A stretch of 64,000 nt of DNA, taken from NCBI GenBank assembly GCA_037951105.1, contig JBAMJV010003285.1, positions 124,001 through 188,000 of the forward strand, in the 5' to 3' direction. Of this stretch, positions 33,600 through 44,100 are shown one piece after another. Both the position numbers and the translations under genes were made by a program. The notes beneath the pieces are model-generated. The model saw nothing but the letters and a program-made list of their open reading frames with translations, did no database searches and was not told the origin of the DNA. Origin of the DNA: Echinarachnius parma. Lineage: Eukaryota > Echinodermata > Echinoidea > Clypeasteroida > Echinarachniidae. Each line of letters opens with the position of its first letter. The first letter of the stretch is position 1.

Positions 33600-35079
33600 A
33601 GTGGGTGTTGTTCATCAGTTGATTTAGGAGGTAAATAGTAAATAACAAAACAACAAATATAAAAGATCAGACTAGATTAACATTTTGGCACAAATTAATT
33701 TGTCAATCAAAGTCACACTACACAAAATGTTATGAGTGGGACCACTGTGTAAAAGTCGGGTAGAGTAAATTTTAATTTCACCATGAAATTCATGGTTTAA
33801 CAATAACATCAGAGTTAAACAAGTACTTTAATTTTAGTTTACAGTGCTAAGAATTTCTAGCAATTTTCTGTAATAGATATGATATTTTCGAAGATACTAA
33901 AACTTGTAATTTTAAGTAGTTGAATATTGAAGTTGAAACAAGTTTGTCTTTATCGTTGTCTTTGAATTTTATGTTCAATTGTAATATTATGTTTGTCATG
34001 ATTCGACGGTAGGCAAATAAAGCACATTTGCTATAACAGGTTCTCTAATTTCATAGTCCATATGCATGCCATAGCATAGTGTTGTATACTCTTTTAAAGG
34101 TTAACTAAAAGATTTCACAACAGAATTCAAATCTACCCAAGGTTATACATTACTAAGTATAGCAAGGGGTTGCAATACCGAACGGGTTGTATTACCGTAC
34201 ATGCAAATTCCAATAGGAAAAACGTTCGAATTTTGAAAGTTGAATTTGAAAGTCGGCATTAACGGAGGATAATAAATGGATGTTTAGCAAACATTTTCCA
34301 CCATTTCCCGAAGAAAATAAGCGCCGTGAGGCGTTATACGCGCGTTTTGCCGCGCACCAGTGGCAGCGCGCATGTCAATGACATTCCCATGCAAAACATT
34401 CACGTTTGGTGCGTCCGGTTAATACAACCCGGTTTGTGCGCTACAAAAATTCTGCTTTCTTGAAAGGGTGCCGTAAAAGTTCAATTTGAGTAAGTTTGCC
34501 GCTTTTTTCTACGAAATAAGTTATAAATTCTTTATCTTGAGAATATATAGATCACTTATTTGTGTTTTATTCATATCTCTGTTCTTCATGTTGATCGTTT
34601 TCATGGCGTAAAGAAATGGTATCCGGTAATAGGACCCAATACCATACTACTAGGCCTTAAAATGTTATCTTTTTCACGAGGAGCACCAGGTTAGTGCTAG
34701 TATAGTCCCGATGTCTCTGCATTTGATTCCTGGCGAAGCCCAATTTTCTGAACTTATTTTCATTGCTAAAAGTAAAATTAAAAGCTGCTCTTCCTGGCAT
34801 AGCGAACACTAAACTAAGATAAACTTAATTTTTCTGTAACTTTTCAGGAGGTTAAAGTTGCACATTGCTGTTTTATAATATGTTTTCAAATATCTTGAAA
34901 TAGTTGGTAAGATGTTAATTGGTTGCAGGATAACAGTCAAATAAATAGTAGGAAAACAGCACCCAAAAGTGTGGTAAAAACACCCCAAAATGGCCAAAAG
35001 TCCCCCAAAAATGTATCTCAATCTTAAAATATTAAACAAATCAACATAAATATTTCGTACTGCTGTCCTTTTCTTACAG
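33600..35079 (+). other. DOLK upstream region, probable 5' UTR intron
   Basis: The stretch ends in CTGTCCTTTTCTTACAG, a strong splice acceptor, 28 bp before the DOLK ATG. A non-coding first exon should therefore lie upstream, but I cannot place it. A GC-richer segment at 34310-34400 (GCGCCGTGAGGCG, CGCGCGTTTTGCCGCGC) is a second candidate. Confidence 0.4.
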
Positions 35080-35107
35080 ATGAGACCAAGACCCCAGCCC
35101 AAGCAAG

Positions 35108-38100
35108 ATGACAAACAGGGACGCGGTGGTGAAGGTTCCGGACGTGACACCTTCTGAGGTGTTGGAGGCAGTTGTCGTGGGACTGGCGATCTTGACGGTC
35201 ACACTAGTTGGTCCCATGTCAGCTTCCAAGCTCAGTATTATCATAGGTAATGATTTAAGAACTTAGCTTGCACTTAATACAAACTCTCATAGAAATTTTA
35301 ATTATTCCTATTCACTAACTAACAGAGTTGCTGAAGCTAAGAGCGAGGATAGTTGGAATGAAAATATCTAGTCATGCTATTTCAACATCCATGCTTTGCA
35401 TTATTATCAGTGGTTGATTCATCTTAAAGAAATGAACAAGACACCTGAAATGTAGATCTATAGAGTTGATTCCTTGATTGCAAACTTACCTTAGTTTCCT
35501 AGTTTGATAGCAGGCAGAATTGTTATGTCAGCATAAAAAATACAACTTATTTTGTTTATCAATGATTTATTTACATTTGACATCTAGTCTAAGAAATTTA
35601 TACCACAAATTCTTCAGTTTTCTTCAAGATTTTTGCCTTTGACAACTTAGTCTTTCAAAGATAAGACTCATTATGTCTTTGATATTTTGTAAAGTAAGTT
35701 ATTGAAATAAAGCTGATTTCAGTACTTATTGGATTTTGTTTTATTTTCTACTATTCTCATTGCAGTATATTTTGCTGCATTGTATGTACAGTTTTCCAGA
35801 AGTCCAGAATACTTAGCTGCACAAGAAGGGTGGACCTTTAGGTATGTTTAAACGTATTATGAATATTGTTACCATAAATAATACCAAACAAGAGAACTAG
35901 GTTTTTTTCAACAATTCTGAACAGCATATTTTGGCTTTTGGAAAACCAATTGTTTATGCACATTAATTAGATGATAATATTTTGGGAAGAATACGGAAAT
36001 CAAGGACTCGAGAATTCCGAAGCATGAACCCAGACTTAATGTAACTTATTAAACCTGTTGATGTGAATTTAGCGTAGGACCCTACATAATTCCACATTTT
36101 CCTGAGCTTTGATTTTAAATAATTTTCTTTGTACATTTAAAAAAGTGTATTATATATCACCAGTAATGTAATAGCGTCTTATTGTACAAAGAACATCATT
36201 GTATACAGGTCTGCTAATGGTTGATTACTACTCTATTTGTTTGCAGGAAAAATTCAAGAAATGGTGTGGTGGTTGGTTCCCTCCTCTTCATGCTGGTATC
36301 GCTGAGCCTACAGCGAGAAAGCTGCGAGGGACTGAGGGCAATCCCAGAATGCCAAGTCGTCCAGCTCATGTTTCTCAACTTGCTTGTGCTACTGGTGTGC
36401 TGCGTGCCCATGCTGGGCAAACCATGGATTGTGATGGGGCAGACGGTGTATGCGCTCGGGGGGTTTCTGTTCGTGCGAAGTGGGCTGCATGGGATGCCCC
36501 CCTCGGTCACCAACGTGGTCGATACCTTTATCTTCTACCCAAGCATGAGTGAGGATAAGAAATTTTGTATCAATTGTTTAACCAGTTGTACTTGTTTTTT
36601 CTTAAAGGACAATGAAACTATGGCTTTTGGCTATTATTATCGTTTAGAGGGTGAACAGATATTTGATTTGATACATAACTTGGCAACTTTGGCCTACTGG
36701 ATCCCATGAAACCCTTATGTGAACATACCAACAATTTTACTAATTCTTACTGCGGCAAAAGATGATGGGAGCGGCCATGTTCTTGTAATTACCCGACATG
36801 CTTTGCAAACTCTGATGTATGTGCTTAGGGCCGAACAAAAAGCTTTTCACTGATTTGTGGACTCGTCAAAGCATCTACAAGTATTCAGACAATGGTTTGA
36901 ATTGGTGTTATTGAAATGCATTAATGCATATCATTGACCATAGTCCGCACACACCTAATAATGGCGGCCTCCAGTGTTCGCGTGAATAGTGGTGTAGCCG
37001 ATAGTGTTTTCACATATTTCTTCCAAAGCAGAAATCTGAGTCAGAGTAATGTTACGTATAATAAACAAACATATCACGATGTATAAAGTAGGATAAACTC
37101 TATTCTTGAGTTGCATTGCCCTTTAACAGATTTCCAGATCTTTTGCTTAATGGGTGAAAGGGAAAGGGGGAGTTCATTGTGGTTTAGAAGGTTTCTCAGG
37201 GGGGGGGGGATGAAGTAATAATGAAAATTGTAAAAATGAGTATTTTCAGATAAAAATAATTGTTCAGAAGTAGCAAAATATTACAAGAATATACACCACT
37301 GGGCACTGGCTGTTTAATTTTAACAGTAATAACAGCAAAGTGGCCACACATTCTTTATTGGAATCATCCACAATCAGGCATGTTGTTTAATCTTCTATTT
37401 TGGGTGTCATAAAGCAATAAAAGCACAAATTAGTAATTGGATGATATTGATATTATTTCTTCAAATAATACCCTGTCCCTATTGCAAGCCTCCACACTAG
37501 CCTTTTTCTGTACTGGCCCATTCGGGCAAGTAACATCATAAATGATGACATTTTACTTCCCCCAATGTAACATTTACTTGCACTCTTACTTCTAGATGAG
37601 ATTTACATGTATGAAATCATATTTATTCTCTTATTTGAACAATTGTGTTAGTTGCCTGATCGGGCAAGCAAACTAGACAATTTATGAAGTGCTAGTGTCG
37701 AGCCCTGCCTATTGTTTTGCTTTTCAATCTCCACCTGCAGCCTTGATGTTCTTCAGTGCCTGTTTGATGTTTCTACCGGGCAGCCTAACGGCGGGGGAGG
37801 CTCTTTTTATCACTCAACTCTTCACAGCTCTTGCCAAATTCTCAGTAGAACCCGCCTACACCGATACACCCGACAGACATTTGTCATACATCAGAAAGGT
37901 ATGTAACTTTTGTTTTTTTAACTCCTTGAGTGTCAATTTACAGTCGGCTTGCAGTTGCACCACATAAAAAGGGAGGAGTGGAGACTCCTGGAAAGGACTT
38001 TTGGTATTCTTTCTAGGTTAGTCCTAAAAAGGACTTGTTGGTGGTCCTGGAAAGGACTTGGTATTTTTTCTTGAGCTTGTTATTTCTAATAAGAACAACA

Positions 38101-41100
38101 GCGCCAGTACATGGTTATAGTAAGGAGAGGATGGGTGGTGGAAGGAGGGGCTCGACATTTCAAACAGGTTGACTGTCCGTCGTCATTGAGTGTCAATGTC
38201 GCAGATTTCACCACACAATGCACACAATTGCTATATAGCCGTTAAATCCTTGGTATTCAAAGAGTTAAGATGAGTGAGCATTCTATAGCTCATAGGACCT
38301 AAAACAGCCTGTAACTGATCATGGTGTTCCTCTCATGAGTTAAGCAATAATTGAATAATAACAAAATAATATTCTCAGTGGTAGATCTCTGGTCTAGCCC
38401 AATTTTCTTAGCTCATTTTGTTATTTAATTAATTTGATCGGTAGTAAGGCAGTGTTTGTTCATTGTTTCATTTTACTGAAGTATGAATGAATTAAACCGT
38501 TGTCTTTGGGAACTTGGTGGGGCCTTTATTAATTTTATGGCGGTTCTTATCCAAAATGTTGGTTTTCTTTAACCCTACACTGGGAGGTGGGGGGGGGGGG
38601 GGGGGGGTCAATTTGACCCCCCCTGTAATAATTTAGCGACTTCTCCGGAACCACGGCAGATATCAAGTTTTCCTTTCATTACTTTTTTCTTTGAAGTCTT
38701 GCACAACTTTTGGTACTAAATTTGCGAAGATCGGACGAAGCATTACAAGTTCACATGACCAATAAGGGTCAAAGGTCATCCAAAAACAGTGACTTTTCCA
38801 TACATGTGTGTGTAATGGAATGGACATGTTATGAAACTTGTGAAATACAATCCATTTTCCCCATATAATTGTATATTTTCCTTGTCTTTATGGTTGTCAT
38901 ATCTAATGTCATTGTCAAAATAATACAAAACATAAAAAATATGAACAATAAAATACAAAAGAAATGAAAAACAAAAGAATACATAAGAAATTAAGAATCA
39001 TACTATACTCATCTCATTAGCATATTTGCATAATTAATTACCAGTGCTTCGTTAAATACAAGAATAAACAATGTAAATACCTAAATCTCAAACTTATCCA
39101 TGTCTGTGATTCATTTTGAGTCAATATAATACTTTTTATTATGTTTTTCTTTAAAAATTAGAAAAAATTAGCAAAAATTAGCGTACTTCTGTAATGAATA
39201 TGCGCATAATTTGCATATTTAACATTGGATCGTTTTAAACGAAAACATGAACGCGTCGCTAATACTTCCAATGTACCTCCATGCAAAATTTTGCGTGAAT
39301 CTGACAGTAAAAACCTGGTCTGAAATAGCCCAGTTAAAATAGGGTTAAAAATAAAAAACTTATCAACACATCAATACCATTTGCCAATGAAAAAGGGGGA
39401 AGAGAATAATATTTGCATTATTTATCACTCCGTTGCAGGTATGTCTAACAACGTGTCTTCACCTGGGCATTGTTCTCAAATACGTCTTCACAAAACTCTC
39501 CGAAGTCAACTCTGCATATTACAAAGGCAGCATAGATAAAAGGTGAACACATTTCAATACTTTAGTTTGTCAGATACTTTTTCAATTCACAAGATCACCA
39601 TTCTGAATTATTTAGTTGCTAGAAATACTTGGGGGGAAAGAATAATGAAAGAAAATCAACTACAATTTACAATCTATCGTTATTGTAACCAGAGTCTGCT
39701 AGTTTAAATCCTGCCTTTAATAGTCAACTTTTCAATGCTCCTCATGTATTGATTGTACTTTCTAAATACAGTCAAAACTTGACTACAGCGACCAGTAAGG
39801 ATAATCAAAGGAAGGTGGTCTTTATAGACAGGTTGACAGTTATCTTGGATTTCTTAGACATTATCTTTGTAGGTGTGCAGGTGTCTATGAAAGTTGTCTA
39901 ATTCTATCCCCAATATTGTTTTTTTTTTCTTCTGAACAGTACTTATACTCAGAGGAGCTGGAAATGGAGCATGTATTTCTACATTGGAGTGGTGGCAGAG
40001 GTTGTGCTGTTTGAGCTGCCCAGGCTGTACTACAGGTTAAGGGAAAACCCTGTCTTATGGCTGCTAGACTTTGTATTTACAGACAGAAAGAGGGTATGTG
40101 AGCACTGCTTTATCTCTTTTATTACCATGACACCATTGGTGTGTAGTAGCAGTCTAATACTCGGCAGTATAATAACTTAATAAGCAATGACGGGAAAGTA
40201 AAGCTTTTTGCTAGCTCCAAAGCAATCGTGTCTTTAGTTGAAAATGCAAATATGAAACGATTCTGAAACTGAAAAGATTTGCATTAGGGGGAAAAATGTA
40301 TTATGTGACTGGCTATAGCAAAACCCTGCACTTGTCGGTAAAAATCAAAATGTAGATATTCATACCATTACAAAGGCCTCATCACAAGCTTTCATTTGAT
40401 CCTTTGTTCTAACAAATTGGTCAATAATATTGGCAAAGATATGATTGTTTCAATTTTGCAATCATATGTCTTTTACACACATTATGTGAACTTAAAATGC
40501 TTATTTCTTCAAAGCACGAATTACCGACAAGTGCAGGGTTTTGCTATAGCCGGTCACATATATCTGCAAGTGATAAAGTTTGCAGTAGAGAAACGTTTTG
40601 AGTCTTCATTCATCCAATTTGCAACATGGCTGGAATATCGTCTGACCAAATCTTGATATGGCTGTACCATCTCATTCTTGAATCTGACATATATTCTGTT
40701 TACTATCTTCCATCTTTATACTTCCAGACCGGGCATGTGGCTCAGTAGTAGAGCGTCCATCTCGTGCACGGGATGTCGTGGGTTCAAACCCCCACCGGGT
40801 CATACCAAAGTCAAAGACCATCATAAAAATGGTACCTACTGCCTTCTAGCCAGGCTCTTGCCATACATAGAGTGGAGTAGGCCAGCAGGGTAAAAGCAAT
40901 ACATTTATGTTATGCAGGGCCTGCTGGAAGAACAATGTTCATCACCGAAGTGGCTGCCTGGGCTAATTAAACTTAATTTGTATTATTCCAGATAATCCTA
41001 ATCAACATCTGGCTTATCTTGATGGCGGCGGGGATAGCGGTGGTCATCTTGAACCAGACCTCGTCCACGCAGGTGAGGAAGATCTTCCACATCCTGGCCG

Positions 41101-44100
41101 TAGCCGTCTTCATTCCCGGCATCTATCTGGACATTCAGCTCTTACTTCTCGCTGCCACCGGGCTCACATGTATCTTCATTATTACAGAGGTAACTAAGAC
41201 ATAACATTAAAAGGGATCTAGTAACTTTGTTGACATGTGCAAAAAGTGATGAATGGTTGGATAAAATGTTATAGGATAAATTGTTGTGATCTTATATGTC
41301 CACTAAGGTGTGTGATAAAATGTCATATTAAATGGATGTATGAGCGAAAATGCGAAGTGATATTTGCAGACTCATTGCACTGACTTTGTACATAGTTATA
41401 CTTATACCTATCCAGTGGATAGTTAAAAATCTAAAAACTTCAACCGTAAATATCTTTTTAATGAAAGGGAAATTTGACAAATGAAACCTGTTCCATGGTT
41501 CTTTTGGTAATAGGAATACAACAAGAACCACTACAGTTCTAAATAAGCATTTACATGGATTTGGACAATGTTACTAGATCCCTTTAACCTATATTCTATG
41601 CATGCCTGTATAACAGGTAGAGTGTCTGCCTCATGCATTGGAGTTCTTCGGATTGTAATTCTATTGTTAAGTTAACATTTATAACCATTATCTTTCCCTG
41701 TGGTTTGTGGTCTTTTCCCTTCTATGATTTTGTTCTCCCAGTACATTAGAATGTACTGGATACAGCACTACAGTGATTTGATCCACGATGAATAGTTGAC
41801 AGCGTTCATCAACGAGCAGCATTCTGGGATTGTAATTGTATTGTTGCGTTACTATTGACAATCCATGACTTATCCCTGTGATTTACAATACATGTATTTA
41901 CAATACATGTATTTTCCTTATTATTATTATTTTTTTCTTCCAGTATATCAGAATGTTCTGGTTACAGCCGTATGCTGATTTGATCCACGATGCGATGATG
42001 GCTTTCACAGACCAGCACGATTCTGGGATTGTAATTATATTATTAAGTTATCATTGATATCCATGACCTATCCCTGTGATTTACATATATCTTTATATCT
42101 TGTTTTCTCCCATTAAATCGGAATATTCCAGATACAGCCGTATGGTGATTTGATCCACGATGCGTTGACGGCCATCACAGATGATCATGCAAGATTCTGG
42201 GATTTGTATTCTATTACTAAGTTAGCATTGATAACTATGACCTATCCCTGTGATTTACGATATCTTCCTTTTTATCATTTTTTTCCCCTCCCAGTACGTC
42301 AGAATATTCCGGATACAGCCGTATGGTGATTTGATCCACGATGTGCTGACAGCCTTCACCAATGAACAGGATTCTGGGATTGCTATTCTGACACCAGTCT
42401 GTCTCCTGATTGGTCTATATCAACCAATCAACTACTGCAATGATAATGAGTTTACAGAGTATAGTGAGTATAGTTCAGACTACATGTATTAACTATTTAT
42501 GGCGGCCATTTTTCAGTTTTGTCGAGCCCACCGAGGTGGAGGGAGACTAAGGGATCCAAATTGCGTCTGTCCTCCGTCCGTCCGTCCGTCCGTCCGTCCT
42601 CCGTCCATCGTCCTTCTGTGACCTTACAAAAATTTGAATAACTTTCCAACCCTGCATCTGTTTATAACCAAACTTGATCAGTAGATGCCCTATATCGGCT
42701 CCATGATATTCTGGGGTCAAAGGTCGCATAAGTAGGTCAAATGTGAAAGCTTTGGGGTAAGAGTCTATTAGGGTTGATAACTTTTCAACCCTGCATCTGT
42801 TTGTAACCAAACTTGATTGGTAGATGCCCTATATTGACCTCCATGATATTCTGGGGTCAAAGGTCACATTAGTAGGTCAAAGGTCAAATGTGAAAGTTTT
42901 GGGGTAAGAGTCTATTAGGGTTGATAACTTTCCAACCCTGCATCTGTTTGTAACCAAACTTGATTGGTAGATGCCCTATATTGGCGTCCATGATATTCTG
43001 GGGTCAACGGTCACATAAGTAGGTCAAAGGTCAAATGAGGTCAAATTTGAAAGTTTACCTGCAAGACTCTATAATGGTTGATAACTTTCCAACCCTGCAT
43101 CTGTTTGTAACCAAACTTGGTTGGCATGAATGCGCGCAAGTGGGCGAGGCACATTACTGCTATCGCCTTGTTACATTTTAGCCTTTTTTTTACAAATAAG
43201 TCTCTCAAGGTTTCTCAATGGGCACCCATTTGATTTTGAATTGATACCCTCAAACTGAAAAACCCATTAAAAAGCATTATATATGTCAAAAAATAAAGTG
43301 ACATGGTCTCTAGCCTGGATTATGATCGAATCACTGGGCAGTATATTATTTTGTGAATTTTAAAGTCGAGTCCTTGAATTGACTATGTATGCAGTAAGAA
43401 GACAATATATGCGTTGACATGTTCTGTCCTCTGGAAGGCATTATCAAAGAAATGTATTTTTGATATGTTAAATTAAATGGATCTAGTAACATTGTCCAAA
43501 TCCTCAAAATCCAATTAGAATTCTAGCGGGTCCCTCATACCTTGTATTCGTATTAACAATATATGCATGGGACAGGTTTTGTTTTTTTCCCTTAAAATTT
43601 TCCTTTCTTTAAAAAGATATTTACAATTGAAGTTGTCAGATGTTAAAACTATCCACTGGATAGTCGTAACCATGTACAAAGTCATTGCAATGAGTTAGTA
43701 GTGAATGTCACTTTGCATTTTTGCTCGTTACTCGGCCATATAACGTCCAAATGTTCACACAGTACCTAGTGGACATATCAGATAACATTGCATCAACCAT
43801 TCATAATTTTTGCACATGTCAACAAAGTTACAAGATCCCTTGAATGCATACATTCTACTCAGAAAATTGTTAGTGTAAGTCTATTATCCTTTTTTTCCCC
43901 TTAAAAGTTGAATTAATTATTATTTTTAAATATATCTTTATAACTTTGGGTCTTCAGGATCCAATCTAGTTTTTACGCCTATTTTGGGGGATAGTCAATC
44001 GTCTGAAGTTGAACTCGAGAATGAATAGGTATGGACTTTCCATATGACCTACATGTAAGTTTTTATTAATTATCTGGTATTCCTTTTCAGAATCCAAGTT

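Noticed and set aside
36549-36709. Extension of DOLK exon 3 to a stop at 36709
   Set aside because: The frame crosses a GTGAGG donor and a MITE beginning at 36602. Splicing at 36548 joins exon 4 in phase and gives the normal protein.
40730-40802. Stand-alone tRNA gene
   Set aside because: A and B boxes are present but the acceptor arm does not pair properly and a non-tRNA body and AT-rich tail follow, so a tRNA-derived SINE is the better call.
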